Below, piece after piece: positions 42,949 to 51,362 of a stretch of 64,000 nt of DNA; within the stretch, counting starts at the first letter, position 1; the number at the start of each line of letters is the position of its first letter. The position numbers and the translations under genes are program-made. The stretch covers positions 682,001 through 746,000 of the forward strand of contig JAWKHH010000003.1 in NCBI GenBank assembly GCA_041394945.1. The letters are read 5' to 3'. Origin of the DNA: Bryobacteraceae bacterium (lineage in GTDB: Bacteria; Acidobacteriota; Terriglobia; Bryobacterales; Bryobacteraceae). The notes beneath the pieces were generated by a model. The model ran no database searches. It worked only from the letters and a program-made list of their open reading frames with translations, and was not told the DNA's origin.

Positions 42949-43311
42949 ATGGAGGCCTTCGCCGCAGCCCAGGTCGAGACACGCATCGAGCGTGTCCGTG
43001 TCGAAATGGCCCGCGCCATGGCCGATCCATCCGCCGGCCCCGTCCACGACCTTCGCGTCTCCATCCGCCGCCTCCAGCAAGCGCTCCGCCTTTTCGGCGG
43101 CATATGGAATCCCGCCCGCTCGGCGGAACTGCGCGCCCGCCTACGGCCTGTCATCGCCGCGGCCGGCGAAGTGCGCAATCGTGACATCGCGCTCGATTTG
43201 CTGATGAAATCCGGCTGCGAGGCTACTGAAATCGCCGCGTGTTTCCGCCGCGATCGCGCCCAAACCGCTGGTCTGCTGCGGCTCCGGATCGCACAGGCGG
43301 GAATGCCGTAG
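42949..43311 (+). CDS. CHAD-domain protein, N-terminal half, ended by in-frame amber
   Basis: 120 residues from the ATG at 42949 with GGGAG upstream. VHDLRVSIRRLQQALRLFGG is the first histidine/arginine block of the CHAD domain, which binds polyphosphate through basic helices; RPVIAAAGEVRNRDIALDLL is the helix that follows. The frame stops at TAG (43309-43311), directly followed by ATG in the same frame, and the second half continues. Only one half of the expected double four-helix bundle is made unless the stop is read through. It may be one interrupted gene or a true two-gene arrangement. Confidence 0.75.
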   Translation: MEAFAAAQVETRIERVRVEMARAMADPSAGPVHDLRVSIRRLQQALRLFGGIWNPARSAELRARLRPVIAAAGEVRNRDIALDLLMKSGCEATEIAACFRRDRAQTAGLLRLRIAQAGMP

Positions 43312-43746
43312 ATGACCTGGGATCTCTCCCAATCGCCCACCGCCAACGCCGCGCGCGTCCTGCCGGGGCTCGCGCGCCAATACCTCCGCGCCGGCCGCAT
43401 CGCCGCGGAACCCGGCGCTTCCTGGGAACAGATGCACGATTTCCGCCTGGTCTCGAAACGATTCCGCTACTCCCTCGAGATCTTCCGCGAACTCTACGAC
43501 TCCGGAATCGACGACCGGATCGCCGCCCTGCGCCGCGTGCAATCGGTGCTCGGCGATGGCAACGATTGCGAAACCACCCTGTCACTCGCGGGGGTCGCCG
43601 GGCACGCCGGCTTTGAGGCCTGGCTGCGGCATCGCCAACACCGGCTCGAGCAGGAGTTCCAGCGCGTCTGGCGCGAGGAGTTCGACGGCAAGGGCGACGA
43701 TCACTGGGCCGGCTACCTCGCCGCCCCAGCGAAAATAGCGCGATAA
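43312..43746 (+). CDS. CHAD-domain protein, C-terminal half
   Basis: 144 residues, in the same frame as the preceding gene and starting at the very next codon after its TAG. MHDFRLVSKRFRYSLEIFRE is the second CHAD block with its conserved His and basic residues; LRRVQSVLGDGNDCET follows as the usual L-G-x-x-x-D helix. No good ribosome-binding site precedes the ATG. Together the two pieces make a CHAD domain of normal length (about 265 residues). Confidence 0.75.
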   Translation: MTWDLSQSPTANAARVLPGLARQYLRAGRIAAEPGASWEQMHDFRLVSKRFRYSLEIFRELYDSGIDDRIAALRRVQSVLGDGNDCETTLSLAGVAGHAGFEAWLRHRQHRLEQEFQRVWREEFDGKGDDHWAGYLAAPAKIAR

Positions 43747-43776
43747 TTCCGGCTCCCGCAGCGCACTCTCTCGTTA

Positions 43777-44550
43777 GTGCCCTGGCTTTTGTTCCTCGCC
43801 GCGATGTTGGCGGCCGCCGCCGATGACGGCCCCATCTACACCCCTTCGAGCGTGGTGAACGCCGCCAGCTTCGAATCGGGAGCCATCGCGCCGAACTCCA
43901 TCGTCACTCTCTACGGGGAGCGCCTCTCCTACGAGGTCCGCGCACTCCGCGACGCCGATGTCCGGTCCAATCAACTCCCCACCGTCCTTCCCGGCAGCGG
44001 CGTTCGCGTGTTCATCGGCAACACCGCCGCCGCCATTTACTATGCCTCGCCTCGCCAGGTGAACCTGCTTGTGCCCGCCGGACTCGCTCCCGGTCCGGTG
44101 AAACTGTGGCTCTCGCACGACGGGCGCAGCGGACCCGAAGTGCCCGTCGTGCTCCGCCGCGCCGCTCCGGCGCTCTTCGTCATGGAGGACAACGTCGCCA
44201 TCGCCACCCACGCCGACGGCGCGCTCGCCACGCCCTCACGACCCGCCCGGCCCGGCGACGTCATCGTGCTCTACGCCAACGGACTCGGCGCGCTGGCGCC
44301 ACCCCTGCCCGCCGGGAGCATCGCCCGCGCCGCATCCTGGATCTCGCGGGCGGCCGAGTTCCGCATCTGGATCGCAGAGGCCCCGGCGCCACCCGCCGAT
44401 ATCCTCTACGTGGGCGCCGCGCCCGGTTTCGCCGGCTTGTATCAGATCAATGTCCGGCTGCCGCCGCTCGACCGGGCGCGTCCGGAAGTGCGCATCGGGA
44501 TTGGCGGCGATCTGAGTCCGGTGGGGGTGACTCTCGAAGCCTCGCCCTGA
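43777..44550 (+). CDS. Exported single-domain TIGR03437-type protein
   Basis: 257 residues, GTG start, signal peptide (about 1-15). SVVNAASFESGAIAPNSIVTLYG and the closing VGAAPGFAGLYQINVRLP are the hallmarks of the TIGR03437 domain, an uncharacterised family strongly expanded in Solibacter, usually at the C-terminus of large secreted proteins. Here it makes up nearly the whole mature protein. The stop abuts the convergent cyclophilin gene with no space. Confidence 0.82.
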   Translation: MPWLLFLAAMLAAAADDGPIYTPSSVVNAASFESGAIAPNSIVTLYGERLSYEVRALRDADVRSNQLPTVLPGSGVRVFIGNTAAAIYYASPRQVNLLVPAGLAPGPVKLWLSHDGRSGPEVPVVLRRAAPALFVMEDNVAIATHADGALATPSRPARPGDVIVLYANGLGALAPPLPAGSIARAASWISRAAEFRIWIAEAPAPPADILYVGAAPGFAGLYQINVRLPPLDRARPEVRIGIGGDLSPVGVTLEASP

Positions 44551-45189
44551 TCACTCAATCGCGGCGGACTTCACGTAGTCCAGGTTCGGGAACGAGCGCT
44601 TCAGAAACCCCAGCCCGGACTTGATCGCTCGCTCGGCGTCCGGCTTGTCGTGGTAGGCGCTGTAGATCAGGGCCGTGACGCCGAAACCCTGCGTGATGTC
44701 GCCGAAGGGAACGAACCCCAGGCGGTCCAGTGACGTGTTCTGCTTCAGGTTGATGTAAATCTGTGTCGTGCGGGAGTTTGCGCCGTCCGCGGCGAATCCG
44801 ATCGTGCCCAGCGTATTGCTCTTTTTGACGGGTTCGTCCTTCATCGGAACCGCGCGCCACGCGGCGTTCACCGCCGGAGTGGGATGGATTCCGAACTGCG
44901 CCACGAATCCCGGCATCACCCGGTGGAACGGCGACCCGTTGTAGAAGCCGTTCTTCACAAGATTGTAGAACCGGTCCGCCGCGAGCGGCGCCCAGTCGCG
45001 GTGGACGGTGATCGTCGCATCGCCGCGCCCGGTCGAGAGCTTCACCTTGTATTGCGCCGGCGCTTTCTCCGCCAACGCCTCGGGATGCAGCAGCGGACTC
45101 GCGGCCGCTTTCCGCACACCCTTCTTCGGCTGGCCGAAAACCGCGATCGCCGCGAGGCCGAAAATCGCAACAGCGCGGACACTTTTCAC
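44551..45189 (-). CDS. Cyclophilin-type peptidyl-prolyl isomerase, exported
   Basis: 212 residues from a GTG at 45189 that gives a signal peptide (VKSVRAVAIFGLAAIAVFG). ADRFYNLVKNGFYNGSPFHR with VMPGFVAQFG is the cyclophilin active-site region, with Phe-His-Arg in FHRV; TTQIYINLKQNTSLDRLGFVPFG closes it. It should speed proline isomerisation of exported proteins in the periplasm. An upstream ATG at 45225 is less likely. Confidence 0.88.
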   Translation of the reverse strand: MKSVRAVAIFGLAAIAVFGQPKKGVRKAAASPLLHPEALAEKAPAQYKVKLSTGRGDATITVHRDWAPLAADRFYNLVKNGFYNGSPFHRVMPGFVAQFGIHPTPAVNAAWRAVPMKDEPVKKSNTLGTIGFAADGANSRTTQIYINLKQNTSLDRLGFVPFGDITQGFGVTALIYSAYHDKPDAERAIKSGLGFLKRSFPNLDYVKSAAIE

Positions 45190-45249
45190 GCGTCCATCAT
45201 AGTCAAGCTGGGCGATACGGCGCAATCGCCGTGCAAAGCCGCGGTTGTT

Positions 45250-45516
45250 CTACGACCCGAGCGCGCGAAACGCCCCCAACGCCACGATCAGCGCAAATAG
45301 CCCGCCCGAGCACCAGGTCAGCCAGAGGACGGTGGTGTCCAGCCCCCGAATCGATCGCGCAACCTCCTTTTGTTCCAACCGGAAACCGTCCTCGGCGGGG
45401 TCCAGGAAGAGTTGGTCGTCTTCGTGTAGTCCCACGACAGCCCGGTAGATAGCCACTGCGGCGAGCCCCACGGTAACTGCTACCCAAGCCAGAAAAACTG
45501 CCTGATAGAGCGTCAT
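45250..45516 (-). CDS. Small two-helix membrane protein, unknown
   Basis: 88 residues from the ATG at 45516, preceded by CGAGGAG at good distance. Two membrane helices (about 4-26 and 62-84) flank an acidic loop EDDQLFLDPAEDGFRLEQKE. No family recognised. Upstream of it the strand is open to the promoter region of the homocysteine-methyltransferase-like gene. Confidence 0.65.
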   Translation of the reverse strand: MTLYQAVFLAWVAVTVGLAAVAIYRAVVGLHEDDQLFLDPAEDGFRLEQKEVARSIRGLDTTVLWLTWCSGGLFALIVALGAFRALGS

Positions 45517-45635
45517 CACTGGATCTCCTCGCCACAATCCCTGCAGGTGGAAGTCCAGTTTTTACGGATTTCTTACATGTTAACTACGACTCGATGCTGT
45601 CGCCCCCGTATCCTGAACTCAGCAAAGGAGATCGA

Positions 45636-46547
45636 ATGTACCGCACCGCGCTCCCGCAAATCGAAACCGATCGAATCTTCCTCACCGACGGTGGGATGGA
45701 AACGGCGCTCATCTTCCAGGACGGCATCGATCTGCCGGATTTCGCGGCGTTCGATCTCCTCCGCCAACCTTCCGGGGCCGCCGCGCTGCGCCGCTACTAC
45801 CGGCGGTACATCGAACTCGCCGTCCGCTACGGCACCGGCTTCGTGCTCGAAAGCCCGACGTGCCGGGCAAGTTCGGACTGGGGCGACCGCCTCGGCTATT
45901 CCCGCGCCGCTCTCGCCGGAGCGAACATTGACGCGGTGGCCCTGCTCGAGGAACTTCGCCAGGAGATGCCCTCCCGCGTGCAGGTGGTGGTCAGCGGGTC
46001 TGTGGGTTCACGCCTCGCTGAATTCGTTCCCGGCTCCGCCATGGCCGCCACCCAGGCCGAACAGTACCATCGCGAACAAGTGGAGACGCTTGCCATCTCG
46101 AGCGCCGATATGATCTGCGCCGTGAGGATGACCTACGCGGCCGAGGCGATCGGCATCGTCCGCGCGGCGCGAGACGGCGGTATGCCCGCCGCCGTGGCGT
46201 TCGTGGTCGAGAGCAATGGCTGTCTGCCGTCCAGCCAGCCGTTGGCCGAGGCTATCGCCGAGGTCGACGCCGCCACCGGAGGCTATCCGGCGTACTTCAT
46301 CATTCATTGTTCGGATCCCGCTGATTTCGCCGGCCTGCTGCCGGCGGGTGGGGCTCCGTGGGCGCTGCGCATTCGCGGCCTTCGCGCCAACGCACCAGCC
46401 GCGTCGGGCGATCCCGCCGAACTTGGCGCCCTCTACGCCGCCCTGCGCCGGGACCAGCTTCCGGGGTTGAACGTGATGGGCGGCTGCCGCGGCACGGACC
46501 ACAGGCATGTCGAAGGCATCGCGTTCCGGTGCGCGGTGGCCGCGTGA
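45636..46547 (+). CDS. Homocysteine S-methyltransferase homologue with altered zinc site
   Basis: 303 residues from the ATG at 45636 with AAAGGAG six bases ahead. FLTDGGMETALIFQ, VSGSVGS and MICAVRMTY are Pfam S-methyl_trans blocks. The family binds zinc with one Cys in the strand IH-C (here FIIHCSDP) and two in GGCCGT. This protein has NVMGGCRGTDHRHVEG: the second Cys of the pair is Arg, encoded by CGC where TGC is usual. It may bind metal differently, have lost methyltransfer, or carry a sequence error. Confidence 0.82.
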   Translation: MYRTALPQIETDRIFLTDGGMETALIFQDGIDLPDFAAFDLLRQPSGAAALRRYYRRYIELAVRYGTGFVLESPTCRASSDWGDRLGYSRAALAGANIDAVALLEELRQEMPSRVQVVVSGSVGSRLAEFVPGSAMAATQAEQYHREQVETLAISSADMICAVRMTYAAEAIGIVRAARDGGMPAAVAFVVESNGCLPSSQPLAEAIAEVDAATGGYPAYFIIHCSDPADFAGLLPAGGAPWALRIRGLRANAPAASGDPAELGALYAALRRDQLPGLNVMGGCRGTDHRHVEGIAFRCAVAA

Positions 46548-46596
46548 CGCCGGCACACGGGCGTCCTAAAGGCGGGTAGGAATTCGCAGCCCCGGC

Positions 46597-47058
46597 TCAC
46601 AACTTCCGAAACCACTTCACCGACGGCGCCAGCGACGTCCACCCCTCGGACTCATACAGCTTCATCCCCGCCTCGTTGTTCGCCAGGCAATCCAGGTTCA
46701 CGTACAACGCGCCAAGCCCTCGAAAGTGATCGCACATCGCGTTCAGCATGGCCCGCCCAAGGCCGCCGCGCTGGCGCCGCGAATCCACGGCCAGCAGATC
46801 GATGAACCCAAGCGCCGTGCGCGGGTCGTACGTCCCGGCCGCAGCCGCGGCAATCTCCCCGTCCACTTCCATCACCAGTACGATTTCCCGCGCGAACGCT
46901 TCTTCGAGCCGCATTCGCCACCGCTCGCGCCAGTCGCAGCCGTTCAGCGCGCCGAACCGCTCGTCCACCTCCCGATACCACGTGATCGGCTCGAAGCTCT
47001 CGGTGATCAGCCGGCCGACGGCGGCATCCTCGGACGGAGCGGCCAGCCGGAACTTCAT
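46597..47058 (-). CDS. GNAT-family acetyltransferase
   Basis: 153 residues. IDLLAVDSRRQRGGLGRAML has the acetyl-CoA loop (R-R-Q-R-G-G-L-G-R), and VNLDCLANNEAGMKLYESEGW the closing block. Its ATG overlaps the stop of the aldolase-like gene as ATGA, so it belongs to the menC-like/aldolase operon. Substrate unknown. Confidence 0.85.
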   Translation of the reverse strand: MKFRLAAPSEDAAVGRLITESFEPITWYREVDERFGALNGCDWRERWRMRLEEAFAREIVLVMEVDGEIAAAAAGTYDPRTALGFIDLLAVDSRRQRGGLGRAMLNAMCDHFRGLGALYVNLDCLANNEAGMKLYESEGWTSLAPSVKWFRKL

Positions 47059-47810
47059 CCGCGCAGCGCGGCGGCCATCTCAGCCGCCGCCTTCTTGATC
47101 AGCAGCGTGTCGGTGCCGCAGGTGATCATGCGGAACCCGAGAGCGTCCCAGCGCGGCAGGTCCGCGGGCGACCCCAGCAGAATCCCAAGCGGACGCCCGT
47201 GCCGTTTCGCCGCCGACACGGTCTTCTCCACCGCATCCACAAACAGCGGATGATCGTACTGCCGGAACACGCCGAGGCTCGTCGAAAGGTCCATGGGGCC
47301 GATGAACAGCACGCCCGCGCCTTCCACTGCCGCGATCTGCTCTACGTTGCGTACGCCTTCGGCCGACTCGATCTGCAAAATTGTGATCAACTCCGCTTCG
47401 CTCGAATCGCGATACCCTTCGTAGTCCCGCCCGTAGCCCGACGCCCGGATCATCGTCGCCACGCCGCGCACGCCGCGAGGCGGATAGCGCATCGCCGCCA
47501 CGCACGCCCGCGCCTGATCGGCCGATTCCACCCGCGGGAACATGATGCCCTTCGCGCCGAGATCGAGAATCCGGTGCACGCGCTGCTTCTCATGGCTCTC
47601 CACCCGCACCAGGCCCGTCGTGCCGGTGGTTTCGAGCGCGTGCAACTGCCCCAGAATGTCACGCTCGGCCGACATCCCGTGCTCGAGGTCGATAATGACG
47701 AAATCGAACCCGGCCATGCCTACCAGTTCGGCGTTCACCGGATACCCGGTACTCAGGAACGAACCGATCAGCCGCTCACCGCGCGCGAGCGCTTCCCACT
47801 TGGACCTCAT
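47055..47810 (-). CDS. HpcH/HpaI-family aldolase
   Basis: 251 residues from the ATG at 47810. FVIIDLEHGMSAERDI, GIMFPRVESADQARACVAAMRYPPRGVRG, ITILQIESAEGVRNVEQIAAVEG and FIGPMDLSTSLG match 2,4-dihydroxyhept-2-ene-dioate aldolase-type enzymes, with metal-binding Glu and Asp (IQIES, GPMD). It retro-aldol cleaves 4-hydroxy-2-oxo acids in the known members. Coupled by ATGA at both ends. Confidence 0.9.
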   Translation of the reverse strand: MRSKWEALARGERLIGSFLSTGYPVNAELVGMAGFDFVIIDLEHGMSAERDILGQLHALETTGTTGLVRVESHEKQRVHRILDLGAKGIMFPRVESADQARACVAAMRYPPRGVRGVATMIRASGYGRDYEGYRDSSEAELITILQIESAEGVRNVEQIAAVEGAGVLFIGPMDLSTSLGVFRQYDHPLFVDAVEKTVSAAKRHGRPLGILLGSPADLPRWDALGFRMITCGTDTLLIKKAAAEMAAALRG

Positions 47811-48913
47811 CGAATCTCCTCTCGCGCCACCTGATGGCGCGCCATCGCCTTGCGGTCGAGCGCGTAGCCGAGCCCGGCGGCTTCCGGCATCGCGATCGCA
47901 CCATCGCGCACCTCGATCCACGGCTCCACGATATCGGCCGTGAACCAGCGCCGCGTGGATTCGACGTCCGTCGGATAGTCGCACCCGGCGAGAGACTGCA
48001 GCGCCGCGCCCTGCGCCTGCCCGATCCCGAGTTCCGGCATCGTACCCACCCAAATCGAGAGCCCGTGCCCGCGTGCGCGCCGGTACAAATCGAGCGCGTT
48101 CGAAAAGCCGCCCACGCGCTGAATCTTGATGTTGGCGATCCGGCAGGCTCCGGCGGCCGCGGCCCGGTCGGCGTCGGCCGGCGATTCGAGACTCTCGTCC
48201 AGGCACACCGGCGTCCGCAGCCCGGCCTGCAGTTCAGCGCTCTCGGCGAGCATCGCGCCGGCGAGCGGCTGCTCGAACATCAGCAGCCCGAACAGGTCGA
48301 GTTCGAGAAACACGCCGCGATGCTCGAGCGTATAGTCCGCGTTGGCGTCGGTCATCAGGGGCACGTCGCCGAAGGCGCTTCGCACCGCGCGCACGATCCC
48401 CACGTCGTGTCCGCGCGCGATCTTCACCTTTACCCGCTTGTAGCCTTCCGCGTCGAGATGTTTCGAGATCGCGCCGAGAAGCGCCGGCTCCGTTTCGTAC
48501 AGCCCCACCGCGAGCCCGCTCTCCACCCGATCGCGCTCCCCCCCCAGCAGCCGGTGCAGCGGGAGGCCGAGGCGCTGCGCTTCGAGATCCCAGAACGCCG
48601 TCTCGATCCCCACTTTCGCAAAGTTGCTGCCGGGCTGCGCGTTGATCCACGCGCAGGCCTCTTCGAGCGTGGCGAACTCGCGGCCCACCGCGCTCGGAGC
48701 GAGAGCGGCGGTGAGATCGCGCCAGCAGCTTTCCGGCGTGTCGGACGAATAGAAATTCCCGGCCATCGGCGAAGACTCGCCAACGCCGCTGAGCCCGTCC
48801 GCGTGGACCTCGACGATAATGCCGTCTTTCTCGGAAACCGCGCCGTTGCTGATCCGGAACGGTTCGACAAGCGGAATGCGGACGTGGGTAAGAGTGACGC
48901 GATCGATGCGCAT
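47807..48913 (-). CDS. Enolase-superfamily enzyme, o-succinylbenzoate synthase / N-succinylamino acid racemase-like
   Basis: 368 residues. YKRVKVKIARG supplies the K-x-K catalytic pair, LMTDANADY, FEQPLA and CLDESL the three metal-binding acids, and ANIKIQRVGGFSNAL the opposite Lys. This set is that of the OSBS/NSAR branch of the enolase superfamily. No other menaquinone genes are near, whereas an aldolase and a GNAT are coupled to it, so a racemase or dipeptide-epimerase role is as likely as MenC. Confidence 0.82.
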   Translation of the reverse strand: MRIDRVTLTHVRIPLVEPFRISNGAVSEKDGIIVEVHADGLSGVGESSPMAGNFYSSDTPESCWRDLTAALAPSAVGREFATLEEACAWINAQPGSNFAKVGIETAFWDLEAQRLGLPLHRLLGGERDRVESGLAVGLYETEPALLGAISKHLDAEGYKRVKVKIARGHDVGIVRAVRSAFGDVPLMTDANADYTLEHRGVFLELDLFGLLMFEQPLAGAMLAESAELQAGLRTPVCLDESLESPADADRAAAAGACRIANIKIQRVGGFSNALDLYRRARGHGLSIWVGTMPELGIGQAQGAALQSLAGCDYPTDVESTRRWFTADIVEPWIEVRDGAIAMPEAAGLGYALDRKAMARHQVAREEIR

Positions 48914-48923
48914 TGAAATCAGG

Positions 48924-50711
48924 TTACTGGTGTTGCTGGCCTTCCCGCGAGGGCTTCCATCCGCGCGCCATCTCCTGCGCTTGCGCCATCTGCTCGCGGG
49001 TCATCAGTTCGTTCAGCCGCTGGCGGCCGTCGGCGCCGGTCTGGTCGCCGAGCGCCGCGGCGAGGTTCAGCCACATGTGCGCCTGCACGTAGTCCTGCGC
49101 CACCCCGCGGCCGTCGAGATAGAGCAGCCCGAGCATGGCCATCGCCGGCGGATGGGAGGCATCGGCGGCTTTGCGGATCCAGCGGGCGGCCTCGGGGAGG
49201 TCCGCGGCGGTGGCGTTCTTGCCAGCAAGCGCCGCGCCATACGCGAATTCCGCTTCCGGCGCACCCGCTTCGGCGGCCTGCTTGTACCAGTGCAGCGCGA
49301 CACCTTCGTCCTTCGGCCCGCCGACGCCGCTCGCCAACCGCGACGCCAGCGACAGTTGCGCCTCGGTATGGCCCTGCTCGGCCGCCGCCTGGAGCCACTG
49401 GTTCACTTCAGCGTCGTTGCGCGAGGCTCCGGAGCGCCCCATCGCGATGCGCAGCGCGTACTGATACTGCGCGCCCGCGTGCCCCTGCTTCGCCGCGGCG
49501 AGCAGCAGTTGCGTGGCTTCGGCCGACCCCGGGTTGCTTTCGTCGAGCAGTTGGGCGAGCCGGAACTGCGCCCCGGCGTGCTGTTGCGCGGCGGCCTTGC
49601 GCAGCCACTCGATCGCCTGTTGCTCGTCGCGCGCCACCCCGTCGCCGTCCAGGTAGATCTGCGCCAAGTCGAACTGCGCGTCTCCGTTGCCCTGCTCGGC
49701 CATGCTGCGGAGAACACGGGCCAAATCGGCCGCGCTCACCTGGGCGCCGCCGGAGCGCATCATGCGCAACTGAAAAAAGGCGCCCGCGTGTCCGCCCTCG
49801 GCCGCCTTGAGAAACCATTTCGCGGCTTTATCCGGGTCGCGCGCAACGCCCAGACCGTTCGCGTAGCGCCCCGCGAGGTCGAACTGCGCCGCGAGGTGCC
49901 CGCCGGCGGCCGCCTTCTCCAACCACCCCACCGCCTTCGCTTCGTCCTTGGCCGCGCCCTGGCCCGCAGCGCGCATCGCCGCCAGGCGGTACGCGGCTTC
50001 CACGTTCCCATCGGCCGCGGCGACGCTATACCAATTGAATCCTTCCGCTTCGTCTTTGCTCACGCCATGGCCGGTGGCGTACGCTTCACCCAGCCGCAGT
50101 TCCGCGTCGACGATACCGGCATCACCGGCCTTGTGGAGCAGCGCCATGCCCGCTTCTTCGTCTTTGTCGGCCCCACGGCCCTCGAGAAGCATCAACGCCG
50201 CGCGATACTGTGACTGCGCGTCGCCCTGGTCGGCCGCCTTCCGGTAAAGCGCCAGCGCGCCGGCTTCGTCCTTTTCACCGGCCGCGCCCGATTCGAGGAT
50301 CGCGGCCAGTTCGGCTTGAGCGCGGAGGTGCCCTTTGTCCGCCGCTTCGCGCAGCAGCGGCGCCGCGGCCGACGCGTCCTTGGCCGGTCCGTTGCCGCTC
50401 GCGAGCATGGAGCCGGCGCGATACTGCGCTTCCGTATCGCCCTGGCGCGCGGCGAGCGTATACCAACGGAAAGCTTCGGCGGGATTCTTCGCCAATCCCT
50501 TACCTTCTTCATTCAGCCTGGCCAGCGCCAGTTGGGATGGAAGGTGGCCGCCTTCGGCTTCCCGCGTAAATTCGCGGAGCGCCGTGGGGTAGTCGCCGAC
50601 GGAGAGGGCGCGCTGCGCCATGGCGTAATCGGCGCGCGCCGGCATCGCGGCTGCCATCAGGATTGCCGTGAAGAGAAATCGAAAGGACGACGGCGGTCTT
50701 TCGGTGCGCAT
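48924..50711 (-). CDS. Sel1-like repeat protein, exported
   Basis: 595 residues with a signal peptide (about 10-28). The body is a run of about 14 Sel1-like repeats of 36 residues, each with a pattern such as AFRWYTLAARQGDTEAQYRAGSM or ALHWYKQAAEAGAPEAEFAYG. These repeats form a solenoid that binds partner proteins. It follows an orphan pilin gene on the same strand with a 59-base gap. Specific partner unknown. Confidence 0.88.
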   Translation of the reverse strand: MRTERPPSSFRFLFTAILMAAAMPARADYAMAQRALSVGDYPTALREFTREAEGGHLPSQLALARLNEEGKGLAKNPAEAFRWYTLAARQGDTEAQYRAGSMLASGNGPAKDASAAAPLLREAADKGHLRAQAELAAILESGAAGEKDEAGALALYRKAADQGDAQSQYRAALMLLEGRGADKDEEAGMALLHKAGDAGIVDAELRLGEAYATGHGVSKDEAEGFNWYSVAAADGNVEAAYRLAAMRAAGQGAAKDEAKAVGWLEKAAAGGHLAAQFDLAGRYANGLGVARDPDKAAKWFLKAAEGGHAGAFFQLRMMRSGGAQVSAADLARVLRSMAEQGNGDAQFDLAQIYLDGDGVARDEQQAIEWLRKAAAQQHAGAQFRLAQLLDESNPGSAEATQLLLAAAKQGHAGAQYQYALRIAMGRSGASRNDAEVNQWLQAAAEQGHTEAQLSLASRLASGVGGPKDEGVALHWYKQAAEAGAPEAEFAYGAALAGKNATAADLPEAARWIRKAADASHPPAMAMLGLLYLDGRGVAQDYVQAHMWLNLAAALGDQTGADGRQRLNELMTREQMAQAQEMARGWKPSREGQQHQ

Positions 50712-50770
50712 GGGCTTGTACCCCTGAATTATACGCGTACCGGACCGAAGTCTGGGCTGGTTCCGTTACT

Positions 50771-51286
50771 TTAGTTCTTCAGTTCCGGACTCTGCGCCGT
50801 CGCCGGTTCAGCGCCCGCGTTGCGCCGGATGACGCCGCTCGCATCCACATAGAAGGTGTAGCGTCCCGTGCTCCCGAACTGCGTCGGCACGGCCACGAAA
50901 GCGTAACCCTGGGGCGATGCCTGCAGACTGTACTTGTATCCGTTCTTCTCGCCCTTGGCCATCTCGCCGGAGATCAGGTCCGACGCCGTTGCGCTGGCCT
51001 GCCCGCTCGAAGGCGGACCGAGCTCCGGCATCGATTGCGCGTAGCGCCCGTAACTCGACATATATTGCGTCTGCGCGGTGATCAGGTTATGCAGTTCCCG
51101 CACCGCGGCCGATTCCTTCGCGCTCATCAGCGCGATGTTGATCTTCGGCACCGCCACCGCCCCGATGATCATCAGAATCGCCACCACGATCAGCAGTTCC
51201 ATCAACGAGAATCCGCGCAGCAGGCGGCGGCGCGAAATTCCCCGGCGCGGGCTCGACGTCAACATTCGCATGATTTTCATCTCCAC
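50771..51286 (-). CDS. Orphan type IV pilin-like protein
   Basis: 171 residues. RGFSLMELLIVVAILMIIGA is a class III prepilin signal after a long basic leader (about 25 residues with SRRRLL); Glu5 is present. The globular part has ITAQTQYMSSYGRYAQSMPELG and GYKYSLQASPQGYAFVAVP, more like a type IV pilin-family major subunit than the pseudopilins of the gsp operon. No pilus genes are next to it. Confidence 0.85.
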   Translation of the reverse strand: MEMKIMRMLTSSPRRGISRRRLLRGFSLMELLIVVAILMIIGAVAVPKINIALMSAKESAAVRELHNLITAQTQYMSSYGRYAQSMPELGPPSSGQASATASDLISGEMAKGEKNGYKYSLQASPQGYAFVAVPTQFGSTGRYTFYVDASGVIRRNAGAEPATAQSPELKN

Positions 51287-51308
51287 TGCCTATTATGACG
51301 CCCTCCCG

Positions 51309-51348
51309 CGCCGGAACGTTTACCCGACCCCCGCCGGAGCGTTTGCCC
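51309..51348. repeat. Direct repeat upstream of the pilin gene
   Basis: CGCCGGAACGTTTACCC (51309-51325) and CGCCGGAGCGTTTGCCC (51332-51348) agree at 15 of 17 bases with a 23-base period, close to two helical turns. The pair starts 22 bases before the pilin ATG on the minus strand and may be a regulator site or leader structure. Confidence 0.55.
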
Positions 51349-51362
51349 AAAATGCCCCGGCC

